Shown: positions 36,336 through 45,919 of the stretch, in pieces
How the letters are laid out: the number at the start of each line of letters is the position of its first letter
Numbering within the stretch: position 1 is the first letter of the stretch
Assembly (NCBI GenBank): GCA_016713535.1
Contig: JADJOY010000028.1
Coordinates: 62,001 to 126,000, forward strand
Length of the DNA stretch: 64,000 bases
DNA from: JADJOY01 sp016713535 [NCBI: Deltaproteobacteria bacterium]
Lineage (GTDB): Bacteria; JADJOY01
Direction of reading: 5' to 3'
The notes under the pieces: model-generated
The model's database searches: none
Seen by the model: the letters and a program-made list of their open reading frames with translations, nothing else
What the model was told of the DNA's origin: nothing
Program-made: the position numbers and the translations under genes

Positions 36336-36803
36336 CGCCGTTTCCTCGCGCGGGGGCCTCCGCGCCCCCGTCACCCCAGGCCCGATCGCGATCCGCGATC
36401 GGCAACGCAAGACCCGGCGAGTGGCTCGAGCCGTGTTCGAGGCTCGGGTCACTCGCGGCTGCCTTCGTCGCGAGCGGGTCGCATGTCCGCTTCGCCCCTG
36501 CCCACGGCGGAGGCAACCCAGCGCCCGGCCCCGGCACCACGACGTCCTCCTCGCCACGATCCGGTTTCCCGAGCACGTCTCCGATCGCGCGGCTCACGAC
36601 GGGGATCGGCTCGCACCGCGACTCCCTGGGGCGAAGCGGTCCTGGCGCTCTTCTTCGCGCCCACCCGCGCTGGCGATGGCCGACGCTGGCTCGCCGACCT
36701 CGCGGGATCCGCCCGATCCTGATTAGCTGACGGCGCACCGCAACCCGATCCCGTGGCACTCGACCGCTCAGCCCGGCTCGAGGGCCTCCCGCCGGAGGTG
36801 ACG
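36336..36803. other. intergenic gap, no clear gene
   Basis: About 470 bp. Soon after the lipoprotein stop a GC hairpin (GCGGGGGCCTCCGCGCCCCCGT region, 36349-36370) could help end transcription. Otherwise nothing convincing on either strand. Confidence 0.4.
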
Positions 36804-37210
36804 ATGTCGTTCGCGATGACGAAGGACGAACGCGAAGCGTTCCTGGCCGAGACCCACGTCGCCGTCCTGAGCGTGGCCGAGGAAGGACGGGGCCCCTCTC
36901 CTTGCCGGTCTGGTACAGCTACGAGCCCGGAGGCGACGTCCGCGAACCGGGCGCAACACGAAGAAGGCCGCGCTGATCCGGAAGGCCGGCCGTGAGCCTC
37001 CTCAGACCGAGACGTCGCCCTACAAGTACGTGAGCATCGAGGGCCGGTCGGGATCGACGAGCACGCGTCAACAACGCTGGGAACGCTCGATGGCGATCCC
37101 GCTATCTGGGCGAAAGCGCGGCCCGAGAGCACCGAAGACCAGCGGGCCGAGAGCGTTCTCGTGATCCTCACCCCGAGCGGTGGATCACCGTCGACTACGC
37201 GAAGGAGTAG
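36804..37210 (+). pseudogene. pyridoxamine-phosphate-oxidase-type flavoprotein, broken
   Basis: Starts well: GGAGGTG then ATG 36804 and SFAMTKDEREAFLAETHVAVLSVAEEG, the N-terminus of PPOX/F420-type split-barrel enzymes. The rest of the family pattern can be followed only by changing frame several times: PVWYSYEPGGDVRE, RNTKKAALIRKAGR, ETSPYKYVSIEGP, RWERSMAI, LTPERWITVDYAKE, with the final stop at 37208-37210. At least four indels occur in 400 bp. The density suggests real decay, although the sequence elsewhere is also indel-rich. Confidence 0.6.
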
Positions 37211-37333
37211 GCGGACCAAGGGGCCGAGAGCACCCGCCCGCGCTCACGCCGCGGCGATGGAGCGCCGCGGCGAGCCGACGCGGCGGGCGGGGGGAACCGG
37301 CCGCGTCGCTCGACGGCAAATCCGGGTCCGCCG

Positions 37334-37702
37334 CTACGGCGCGCGCGTGCCACCGCTCGCGGGCGTCTGGATGTACCCCGGCGTGGGTGGCGAGCGTGGC
37401 GACGGAGGCGGCGGGGGCGTGACGCATTTGGTCGTGTCGGCGGTGCTGCAGCACTTGCCGTTCTTGATCTTGCCGGCCTCCTTCCCGCCTCCCGTCTTGT
37501 CGAGGGTGCAGGCGGCCCCCTCGGTGCCGCTCGCGGGCTGGGTCGGGTTGTCCGCCGCTCGCGCCGGGCTGGAGCAGACAGCCAGCAGCACCGCCAGCGC
37601 CAGCGAGGCGATGCCGACGTCGGCCCGCCACGGGTGGGCCGATGCGCTCGGCGTGGCGCAAACCCTGCCGCTCTCCGAGCGGTACGTTTCGAGTTCGTTC
37701 AC
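37334..37702 (-). CDS. small secreted Cys- and Pro-rich protein
   Basis: 122 residues from GTG 37702. A signal peptide follows a polar lead (ASLALAVLLAVCSSPARAAD). The mature protein holds ACTLDKTGGGKEAGKIKNGKCC and CV, then a Pro-rich tail with a run of Pro. Four Cys suggest disulfide bonds. Last gene of a leftward group of secreted proteins. No family recognised. Confidence 0.55.
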   Translation of the reverse strand: MNELETYRSESGRVCATPSASAHPWRADVGIASLALAVLLAVCSSPARAADNPTQPASGTEGAACTLDKTGGGKEAGKIKNGKCCSTADTTKCVTPPPPPSPRSPPTPGYIQTPASGGTRAP

Positions 37703-37782
37703 GGGAGCTCCCACGGTCCCTCGCAGCGAGCCGAGAGGATCCGTCGTTCGAGTTCGACGAAGATCGCCATCGGATCCAGCTC

Positions 37783-38217
37783 TCAACGCGACGGATGGAT
37801 CGGCGGCACGGTCGGCGGCGTGGTCGGAGGCGTGACCGGCGTGGAGCCCGGCGTGAGCTTCGGTAGCGTCCCGACGTTCGGCGACAAGGTCGGCGTGGTC
37901 ATCGCTGCCGCTCCCTTGTCCTCGCACTTCACGCCGAGATAGTCGCCCGGCCCCGAGATCTTCCCGTCTTTGCTCAGGCAGTGGTCGTTGGGGCGCGTCC
38001 CGTTGACCGTCCCGTTCGACTGGACCCCGCAGTACGACGCGCTGAACTCCGGCAACGTGCCCGAGTACTGCTGCCCCATCTGCGTGAACGTGCAGGTGCA
38101 CGAGCACTTCCGGAGCGCCTGCTGATTGGGCTGCTGTGCGGCCGCGATCGCGGCGAACGCGACCACCGAGCCGAGAGCCGACGCTGGGATTCCCAGCCAC
38201 TTCGTTGACGTTCGCAT
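37783..38217 (-). CDS. small secreted Cys-rich protein
   Basis: 144 residues from ATG 38217 (MRTSTKWLGIPASALGSVVAF, then AAIAAAQQ), a Sec signal. The mature part has CSCTCTF and further Cys in ASYCGVQ, DHCLSK and VKCEDKG, and ends with a Thr/Pro-rich tail. The Cys-Pro layout echoes the next gene downstream, so the two may act together. A good AGAGGGGG-type ribosome site precedes the start (complement of CCCCCTC at 38221). Function unknown. Confidence 0.6.
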   Translation of the reverse strand: MRTSTKWLGIPASALGSVVAFAAIAAAQQPNQQALRKCSCTCTFTQMGQQYSGTLPEFSASYCGVQSNGTVNGTRPNDHCLSKDGKISGPGDYLGVKCEDKGAAAMTTPTLSPNVGTLPKLTPGSTPVTPPTTPPTVPPIHPSR

Positions 38218-38415
38218 CGTCCCCCTCTTGGGATGGTGTTGACCTCGACGGGCCTCCCCGGTCATCGGGATCGCCCCGTCTCGTCTCGTGTTCATGTCGA
38301 GCTTCAGGCCGGAGGTCGTCGCGGCCGTCACTTCGGAGATCGGAAACGGGCGGCGAAAGACGACACCGGGCACTCGAAGATCGGCGGCGAGCGGGTGCTG
38401 CCGATCCGAGCCGCC

Positions 38416-39846
38416 TCAGGGCGAAGCGGGCACCGCGGCCGGGCCCGGCTCGCTCGCCTGGGGCGGCGCGACGGCCCCGTCCACCTCGAGCTTCCGCCAC
38501 TCGGACTCGGTGATCGGCGTCCGCTGCGCGCCGAGACCGACGACTCGCCACCACAGCGCGCCATCCGAGCCGACGAACGCCTCGAGCCCTGGTGCCGTCC
38601 GATAGCTCGTCGCCCCGGCACCGACCAGCGCGAGCGCGTGGATCGGCGCCTGGTCCCCGTCGGCGCTTTTCACGTCGACTCGCTGGGCGCGTACGTCGGG
38701 CGCCGCCGACCAGCGCAGCTCGACGCTCTCGCCGCGACCGAACCTGGCCCCCGCCGACGGCGCGAGGAGGCGAACCCCACCAGCGGCGGGATCGCCTGCG
38801 CCTCGCGCCCCAGCCCCCACCACGTAGTAGCGAAGCGGAGGGATCGGGAATCCGGCGACGGCGCCGGTGTGGACGATGCCGTTCCCCGCGCCGACCTGCT
38901 CGAGGTTGGTATCGGCCTCCTTGTCGTCGCTCGCCTCGATCCGCAGCAAGAGCTGGTAGGTGCCCTCGGCGTCGGTGGGGATGCGTTGCGGGCTCGGCCC
39001 GCGGAGCTCGTAGCGACCGGTGGGCGGGAGGAACACGTTGAACCGCTCGAGCTCGGAGAAGCGGCGCTGTGTCGCGCGTTCGTCGATCGGCAGGCTGCCC
39101 TCGGTCCGCAGGTCGTTTTCGGTGGGCCCCTCCTCGCCTGGACGGACGATCTCCCACCGCCCCTTGAGCCGGCCAGTGCCGTTGTAGTGGAGGATCGCGC
39201 GGACCGACGGCGCCGGCTGTCCCTGGCGAATCGACGGCACCGGGTGGTCCTCCAGGAACGTGATCTTCACGTCGGTGATGGCGAGCGGCACTCGCGCGCC
39301 GCCAGCCGTAAGGCGGCAGGTGACGGGCACGAACTCGTCGGGCCCGCCGGCCCGGCTCTGGAAGCGGCGCACGTAGAAGAAGGCCGACGGCTGCCCGCGC
39401 TGGGCGTCCTGGTAGGCGCGCCGCGCCACCGACGGCGGGATCGTCATGACGTCGGTGAAGGACGTGGTGCCGTGGAGCCGCGATTGATCGAAGCGCGCGG
39501 GGAGCTGGCCGAAGATCGTCGCCGGATCGCACTTGAGACCGACGTCCGGCTCGGCCGGGACAACCGCGCCACACCAGATGCCTTCGGCCGGCGTCTGCTC
39601 GCGTAGCTCGCCGAACGTCAGGAAGGCGCTCGTCGCGCCCTGGCTGCGCACGTTGACGCCGGTCGGGTTGACGCGGACCGCGTGGGCGGGCTGTCCACCC
39701 CAGACGAGGAGCAGCGCGAACGTGGAGAAGAGCGTGAGGCGGCCGGCCGCTCTGGGTAGGGTCGCCTGAGATCGGCGCGAACTGCGAGCCGCTTGCCCCG
39801 TGAACCACCCGCACAGGGTGGGCGCCGGTCCGCCAACGAAGCTCAT
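38416..39846 (-). CDS. exported multi-domain beta protein of unknown function
   Basis: 476 residues from ATG 39846, with GAGGTGGCG just ahead. The signal sequence comes late (LTLFSTFALLLVWGGQPAHA, after ~35 polar residues). The mature part starts VRVNPTGVNVRSQGATSAFLTFG, like proteins with fibronectin- or Ig-type folds. Later LLAPSAGARFGRGESVELRWSAAPDV resembles a carbohydrate- or Ig-like module. Its start follows seven bases after the stop of the outer-membrane barrel gene, so they are coupled. Probably a periplasmic or surface partner of that barrel. Confidence 0.7.
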   Translation of the reverse strand: MSFVGGPAPTLCGWFTGQAARSSRRSQATLPRAAGRLTLFSTFALLLVWGGQPAHAVRVNPTGVNVRSQGATSAFLTFGELREQTPAEGIWCGAVVPAEPDVGLKCDPATIFGQLPARFDQSRLHGTTSFTDVMTIPPSVARRAYQDAQRGQPSAFFYVRRFQSRAGGPDEFVPVTCRLTAGGARVPLAITDVKITFLEDHPVPSIRQGQPAPSVRAILHYNGTGRLKGRWEIVRPGEEGPTENDLRTEGSLPIDERATQRRFSELERFNVFLPPTGRYELRGPSPQRIPTDAEGTYQLLLRIEASDDKEADTNLEQVGAGNGIVHTGAVAGFPIPPLRYYVVGAGARGAGDPAAGGVRLLAPSAGARFGRGESVELRWSAAPDVRAQRVDVKSADGDQAPIHALALVGAGATSYRTAPGLEAFVGSDGALWWRVVGLGAQRTPITESEWRKLEVDGAVAPPQASEPGPAAVPASP

Positions 39847-39853
39847 CGCCACC

Positions 39854-42045
39854 TCACGAGATTCCAAGCGACGCCCCCAGGCTGACCGACCAACCCTCGA
39901 TGCGCTGGTCGATCTGGAAGATCTCGTCTCGCTGATCGCCGTGGATGCGCACGTGACGGACGAAGAAGCGCGACGCCACACCGTCCACGACGTCGTAGCC
40001 CTGCGAGAGCTCGAGCGAGAGCTCGTGATTTCGGGTGCGCGTCGTGTCGCGCTCGTCACCGCCGAACGTGACGCTCCCGGCTGCGGCCAACCCGGCGTCC
40101 TGCCACGGCACGAGCGAGGCGTTGAAGCCGACCCGCTGGGTGTCGTCGGTGCGATCGAGCTCGCGGTTGCGCGCGCTCTCGAGGGTGTAGTCGAGGCCGA
40201 GCGACACCTCGAGCACCGGGCTCCACGAGCCCGCCACCGTGTGGACCCGGTTGACGAGGTCCGCGCGGTCCCGCTCCGTCTGGCGGTTGTTCTGGTCCGA
40301 GACGCCGTACTGATAGCCGACGCTCCACCCTTCCCCCGCCCAGCGCACGCCGGGACCGTGCACCGTGCTGATCTGGTCGGGGACCTGCGACTCGTTGAAG
40401 CTGCCGTCCGGCGGCAACGAGGTTCCGTACTGGTGGATCCACGTCACGCCGTAGTCGAACGCGGGCCACCACGGCTCGAACTCTCCCGGCGTGCCGAGCC
40501 ACGACTCCGTAGGCACCGTCAGCGCGGCGGAAGCTTGCCGCGTGCGTGTCGTGAGGAGCGAGCGAACCTCCCCCAAGTTGTCGTGCGCGAGGGTGCCGCT
40601 CAGCACCAGCGAGAGGTCCCCGGCGGAGCCCTGGAGCGCCACCCCGTGCTGCTCGAGGTCCGCGAGGGTCGTGGCGCCGATGCTGCGGAAGAGCGGCTCG
40701 ACGCGCTCGGCCTGATACGAGATCGTCAGGCCGACCGGCCGCGTCTCGGTGAGCTGCCAGTCGCGCACCAGGTCGTAGGCGGCGTCCAGGTAGAGGGCGC
40801 TTCGAGTAGCCGCGCGGGTCGGCACCACCGCCAGCCCCTGGTCGAGGAGCGGGTCGGAGGGGTTGTCGAACCGGCTGCGCGTGAAGCCGCCGTCCACGCG
40901 TAGCCGCGACGCGGCGTCGTTGGCGACGACCCGCACGCTTCCCTCGAAGCTCGCTTCCGCGTCGGTCACCGACGCCTGGTTGAAGTCGTCCGCCGGGCGG
41001 GACTGCGCCCCGAGGAGGCTGCCCTCGACGCGGACCGCTCCCCACTCCTCGATCGTATGTCCGAGCCCCAGTGTTCCGCTGAAGACGCGGTTGTGACTCT
41101 CCTGGAAGCCGGTGAAGTTCGACCACCCGACGATGCTCTGCGCGTTGCCGCCGGCAAGCGTCAGGTCGCCGATCGTGGAGAGGGGCACATGCAGGGTGGC
41201 GCCCCGCGACCCGAAGCCGTTCACGAGGTGCCGGCTGGCGCCGTAGGCGAACGAGCCGACCGTCACCGTCGAGCCCCACTTCTGTACGCTTAGCGAGTAG
41301 TCGGCGAGGTCCAGGCGTGGCGCGTCCTCGCCGTCGGTCGGCGCGCGCAGCGCGTCCTGCGCGTGCGTGGTCCCCTGCACGCTCATGACGCCGCCGGCCG
41401 CGAAGTCGTCGCGGCGCAGGACACCGGCGCCGTCGGCGCGCAGCGGCCAGTCGGCGAAGGTGTCGCGCACGCCGGTGCCCGGTTCGGGCGGGGGGGACGT
41501 GTGGGATGCCACCTGCGACTGGACACCGAGCGCGAGCGTGGGCCGGAGGTCGGCGCTCTCCCACGCCAGACCTGCGAACGTGACGAGCACCCGCAGCGGC
41601 AGGTGGGCGAGCTCGGTCCACGACCCATCGGCCCCACCAGCGCGACCACGATCTCGGTCTCGCCGGCGGGCAGCGGGACGGCGCTGCCGTCGTAGCGCAG
41701 CCGATCGCCCACGGGCGTGAAGAGTCCGGTGACGTCGGTCTCGCCGAAGCGCACGCCGACCGTGCCCTGCTCGGGAACGGGCCAAGGCGTGACGCCGATC
41801 TCGAGGGTGAAGTCGGTGGCGACCCAGGAGTCGCTACCGGCGTTCTTGGACACGGCGAAGGCCGGCGGTGCAGTGGCCTCGGCAGCGGCCGGCGCGATCG
41901 AGTCGTCGGATCTCGCGTCGTCGACCCAGGTGCAGTACGCGAGGATCGCCACGATCGCGCTCGCGACCGCGCTCGCCCGCGAGCGTCGCACCGGCGTCGG
42001 GCCGGTCCGTCGATCGCGGAAAGGCGCAGGGCCTGGATCGGTCAT
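39854..42045 (-). CDS. large outer-membrane beta-barrel-like protein (frameshifted)
   Basis: From ATG 42045 (MTDPGPAPFRDRRTG), a signal anchor (ASAVASAIVAILAYCTW), then an Ig-like domain (FTLEIGVTPWPVPEQGTVGV). A single indel near 41632 joins this to a second frame (DGSWTELAHLPLRVLVTFAG). It goes on for ~600 residues of alternating polar/hydrophobic strands with aromatic girdles (SLSVQKWGSTVTVGSFAYGA, WSVGYQYGVSDQNNRQTERD), ending WSVSLGASLGIS. That pattern fits a barrel of about 16 or more strands. Total about 730 residues. Family unknown; it is the upstream member of the secreted cluster 37334-42045. Confidence 0.7.
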
Positions 42046-42330
42046 GCGCGCCGCGTGGTGGGTGAGTGAGCTGGCGAGGCCGTGCGCATTCATCACGGCC
42101 ACCCCGAGGCGGCGGGTCGGCCGCCGCTACTCCTTCAATCGCAACCCGTGGGGGAAAGACGACAGGTGTGAGTGACGAATCACGGCTCCGACGCCTCGAG
42201 CGCTCGCGGCCAGCCGAGGCCGCGCGCCGGCTCGGGTTGAGGGCACGCGCCAACTGATTCACAATGCTCGCGCCCTCGCCGGCCGCCCCTCCCCCACGAT
42301 CTCTTCCTCCGAACCCAGGCCCCGATCCAC

Positions 42331-42906
42331 TTGCTGCCGTCCGTCGCATCGCTGGTGACCGCGGTCGAGAGCCACGAGCCCCGGGCCGTGGAGGCGCTCT
42401 TCGCGGCGCTCTACAAGGACCTCCGCCGGGTCGCGAACCGCGAGCTGGGACGGCTCGGTCAGGGCGCCACGATCAGCCCCACGACCGTGCTCCACGAGGC
42501 CTACCTCGACATGGCCGCCCGCGACGGCGTCGCGTTCCCCGACCGGCCGCGCTTCCTGCGCTACGCCTCGCGGGTCATGCGCGGGCTCATCATCGACCAC
42601 GCGCGCAGCCGGCACGCGCTGAAGCGCGGCGGCGGGATCGAGATCACCGCGCTCGACAACGACCTGCACGGCGCCGAGATCGACTCCCGCGAGGCCGAGC
42701 GTCTCGCCGCCATCGGGGTCGCCCTCGACCGGCTCGGCGAGTCCGACCCGGCGCTCGCCGAGGTGGTCGACCTAAAGTTCTTCTGCGGCTTCTCGTTCGT
42801 GGAGATCGCCGAGGCCCAGGGCATCGCCGAGCGCACGGTGCAGCGGCGCTGGGAAAAGGCGCGGCTCTTCCTGCACCACACCCTCGGCGCGGCCGCGCTC
42901 GAGTGA
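42331..42906 (+). CDS. ECF-type RNA polymerase sigma factor
   Basis: 191 residues. Region 2: FAALYKDLRRVANRELGRL ... TTVLHEAYLDMA ... FLRYASRVMRGLIIDHARSR. Region 4: VVDLKFFCGFSFVEIAEAQGIAERTVQRRWEKARLFL (shortened). This is the ECF-like subfamily (TIGR02999) usually found with Ser/Thr kinases in Planctomycetes, Acidobacteria and Myxococcota. The start is taken as TTG 42331; GTG 42355 is possible. The kinase gene begins four bases after its stop, so they form one operon. It probably directs its own transcription under control of the kinase (inference). Confidence 0.88.
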   Translation: MLPSVASLVTAVESHEPRAVEALFAALYKDLRRVANRELGRLGQGATISPTTVLHEAYLDMAARDGVAFPDRPRFLRYASRVMRGLIIDHARSRHALKRGGGIEITALDNDLHGAEIDSREAERLAAIGVALDRLGESDPALAEVVDLKFFCGFSFVEIAEAQGIAERTVQRRWEKARLFLHHTLGAAALE

Positions 42907-42910
42907 CGCC

Positions 42911-45679
42911 GTGGTCGCGGAGCTCGGGGACGGGTGGTGGGCGGTCGCCAGCCCGTTGCTCGACGAGGTCCTCGAGCTGGCGGAGCCCGAGCGGACGCGC
43001 TGGCTCGCGGCGCTGCGTGAGCGCGACCCGGGCACGGCCGACCTCGTCGAGAGCCTGCTCGCCGAGCAGCGTGCGATCGACGCCGAGGGCTTCCTCGAGT
43101 CGCGCCTGCCTCTCCTGCCGGCCCCGCAGGCGTTGGAGGAGCCGATCGCGGGCCAGGTCGTCGGCGCCTACACGCTGGTGGCCCCGCTCGGCCAGGGCGG
43201 CATGGGCGTGGTGTGGCTCGCGAGCCGGAACGACGGCCGCTTCGAGCGCCACGCCGCGGTCAAGCTCCTCCATGCCGCGCGCGTCGGGCGTGGCGCCGAA
43301 GAGCGCTTCAAGCGCGAGGGTGCGGTGCTCGCGCGCCTCACGCATCCGCACATCGCCGGCCTCGTCGACGCCGGCGTCACCGCGGGTGGTCAGCCCTACC
43401 TGATCCTCGAGCACGTCCGCGGCGAGCCCATCGACCGCTTCGCCGACGCAAGCCAGCTCGACCTCGCGGCGCGGCTCGCGCTGTTCCTCGACGTCCTCGC
43501 CGCCGTCGCCCACGCCCACGCGAACCTGATCGTCCACCGCGACATCAAGCCGTCGAACGTGCTGGTGCGCGAAGACGGCGAGGTGAAGCTCCTCGACTTC
43601 GGGATCGCGAAGCTGCTCGACGAGTCGTCGGAGGGCGGCGCGGCCAGCCACCTCACCCGGGACTGGGGTGGCGCGATGACTCCCGCCTACGCCGCACCAG
43701 AGCAGCTCGTCGACCAGCCCGTCACCACGGTCACCGACGTCTACGCGCTCGGTGTCCTGCTCTACGTGCTGCTCACCGGGCGCCACCCAATACATGAGGT
43801 CGCGGCAACGCCCGCCGAGGTCCTGCGCGCCGCGCTCGAGGTGGAGTTTCCGCCGCCGTCCGCGGTGGTGATCGCAGGGGGATCCGATGCGGCGACGGCC
43901 GTCGACGCCGCTTCGCGCCGCGGAACCACCCCCAGCAAGCTGACGCGTGCCCTGCGGGGCGATCTCGACACCATCGTCGCCAAGGCGCTCAAGAAGGACC
44001 CGGGGGAGCGCTACGGCTCGGTCGCGGCCTTCGCCGACGACCTTCGTCACTACCTCGCGAACGAGCCGATCACGGCGCGCGCAGACACCTTCGCTTACCG
44101 CGCGGCGAAGCTGGTCCGCCGCAACCCGGTCGCGGTGGCCCTGGCGACGCTGGCGGTCCTCACGACGCTCGGCGGCGCGCTCGGCACCGCGGTCCAGGCA
44201 CGTCGGGTACGGGTGCAGCGCGACTTCGCGCTGCGCCAGCTCTGGCGCGCCGAGGCGATCAACGACCTGGACGTGTTCTTGCTCTCCGACGCCGCCCCCT
44301 CGGGCAAGCCCTTCACGGTGAGCGAGCTCCTCGCGGACGCGGAGCGCATCGCCGAGCGCCAGCACGGCGACGACACCGTGGGCCACGTCGAGCTCTTGCT
44401 CTCGATCGGAGACCAGTACCTCACGCTCGACGAGGACGCGAAGGCCCGCCGGCTCCTCGAGCGGGCCCATGCGTCGGCGCGTGCCGTCCACGAACCATCC
44501 ACCCGCGCCCGTGCCGCGTGCGCGCTCGCGGGTGCGCTCGCCCGCGCGGGTGAGCACGATCGCGCGGAAGCGCTGATCGCCGAGGGCCTCGCCGAGCTGC
44601 CCGAAGAGGTCACCTTCGTGCTCGACCGTGTGAGCTGCCTGCGCAACGCCAGCGCGGTCGCGGAGCACCGCAACGCCGTCCAGCAAGCGATCGAGCGCAC
44701 CCAGACCGCGCAGCGTGTGCTCGCGTCGGCGCCGCTTCGCTCCGAGCTCGTCGAGCTGCGCCTCTACATGGACCTGGCCGAGCACTTCCGCGGCGCCGGC
44801 CGGCATCGCGAGGCGTGCGTCGCGTTCGAGCAGGCGTCGCGCCGGCTCGAGGCCCTCGGTCGCGACGAGACCCAGACCGCCGGCACGCTCTACAACAACT
44901 GGGGCATGGCGCTCTTCGGCCTCGGGCATCCGCTCGAGGCTGAACCCATCCTCCGCCGCGCGATCGAGCTGTCGAGCAGCGACGCGAACGAGGAGAGCGT
45001 GTCTCCGATGTTGCTCCTCAACTACGGCTGGGTGCTACGCGACCTGGCGCGCGCTCACGAAGGGTTGCGATACGCCGAGCGCGCCAAAGCGGGAGCGCGC
45101 CGCGCCGGCGACCGGGTCGTGATCCACCAGGCGCTGATCGTGAAGGCGACGAGTCACAACGAGCTGAACCAGCCCGACCAGGCGGAAGCCGCGCTCGCCG
45201 AGCTCGAGCCGATCCTGGCCCGCGAGGTTTCGGAGAATCACCCAGGCCACGCAGCGATCCGCCTCGAGCGCTCGTACGTCGCCGAGGCGCGCGGGAATCT
45301 GGAGGAGGCGAGGACCCAGATCGACGCCGCGCTCGCGATGATGGACGCCTCGGTCGCGGCGGGAGGAGCAGGGACCGAGTTCATCCCGACGCTCCTCGTG
45401 CGCCGCGCGGACCTGGCCATCGAGCGCGGGCGGCCCGGCGACGCCGTGGCGGACGCGCGACGCGCGGTCGATGCGATCACCGCCGCGATCGGACCGGATG
45501 GCTTCAGCCGCGGGCTCGGATCGGCCTACCTCACCCTGGCGCGCGCCCTCGATGCCCAGGGAGATCGCGACGCAGCGCACTCGGCCGCGCGGGTCGCCAC
45601 GACTCAGCTCGAGAAGGCGCTCGGCGGCGACCATCCCAAGACCCGCGCCGCACGGAAGCTCCTCGACCGGTCCGCGTAG
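42911..45679 (+). CDS. membrane Ser/Thr protein kinase with TPR sensor region
   Basis: 922 residues from GTG 42911. Kinase domain about 85-370: glycine loop GQGGMGVVW, Lys118 (AVKLL), HRDIKPSN with catalytic Asp211, DFGIAKL, and APEQL in the activation segment. One transmembrane helix follows near residue 405-430 (NPVAVALATLAVLTTLGGAL), then ~480 residues of TPR-like helix pairs outside the membrane. Layout is that of Pkn-type kinases co-transcribed with ECF sigma factors. The N-terminal ~75 residues resemble the lead region of this kinase subclass. It probably phosphorylates the sigma factor or its partners in response to a signal sensed by the repeats. Confidence 0.92.
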   Translation: MVAELGDGWWAVASPLLDEVLELAEPERTRWLAALRERDPGTADLVESLLAEQRAIDAEGFLESRLPLLPAPQALEEPIAGQVVGAYTLVAPLGQGGMGVVWLASRNDGRFERHAAVKLLHAARVGRGAEERFKREGAVLARLTHPHIAGLVDAGVTAGGQPYLILEHVRGEPIDRFADASQLDLAARLALFLDVLAAVAHAHANLIVHRDIKPSNVLVREDGEVKLLDFGIAKLLDESSEGGAASHLTRDWGGAMTPAYAAPEQLVDQPVTTVTDVYALGVLLYVLLTGRHPIHEVAATPAEVLRAALEVEFPPPSAVVIAGGSDAATAVDAASRRGTTPSKLTRALRGDLDTIVAKALKKDPGERYGSVAAFADDLRHYLANEPITARADTFAYRAAKLVRRNPVAVALATLAVLTTLGGALGTAVQARRVRVQRDFALRQLWRAEAINDLDVFLLSDAAPSGKPFTVSELLADAERIAERQHGDDTVGHVELLLSIGDQYLTLDEDAKARRLLERAHASARAVHEPSTRARAACALAGALARAGEHDRAEALIAEGLAELPEEVTFVLDRVSCLRNASAVAEHRNAVQQAIERTQTAQRVLASAPLRSELVELRLYMDLAEHFRGAGRHREACVAFEQASRRLEALGRDETQTAGTLYNNWGMALFGLGHPLEAEPILRRAIELSSSDANEESVSPMLLLNYGWVLRDLARAHEGLRYAERAKAGARRAGDRVVIHQALIVKATSHNELNQPDQAEAALAELEPILAREVSENHPGHAAIRLERSYVAEARGNLEEARTQIDAALAMMDASVAAGGAGTEFIPTLLVRRADLAIERGRPGDAVADARRAVDAITAAIGPDGFSRGLGSAYLTLARALDAQGDRDAAHSAARVATTQLEKALGGDHPKTRAARKLLDRSA

Positions 45680-45699
45680 GTCCGACCAAACCGCGACCG

Positions 45700-45736
45700 G
45701 ATCGATCGCACTGGAGGGCCGCGCTCCGTCGCGGCC
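45700..45736 (+). repeat. 36-bp hairpin repeat, copy 2
   Basis: ATCGATCGCACTGGAGGGC followed by the 7-bp stem GGCCGCG (45717-45723) / CGCGGCC (45730-45736) with loop CTCCGT. Same unit as at 9939-9975. A second overlapping stem continues with GGAGCGGCCGCG. Lies between the kinase stop and the converging phosphoesterase gene. Confidence 0.7.
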
Positions 45737-45919
45737 GCCGGAGCGGCCGCGATCCGCAGGGTTGGGGTTCGCGACGGTCGCCTTTCGTCGGCGATCAATC
45801 GCGGTCCTCGCCGCCCAGGTACTCCGCGAGCTCGCGACGCGCGACGTGCGGCCGTCCTGCGTGCTCACCGTAGATTCGCATCGCCCCGACCGCGCGCTCG
45901 TGCTCGACGCGCGACGCGT

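Noticed and set aside
42644-44929. Long lower-strand frame across the kinase gene
   Set aside because: Mirror of the kinase reading frame; kinase motifs on the upper strand are complete.
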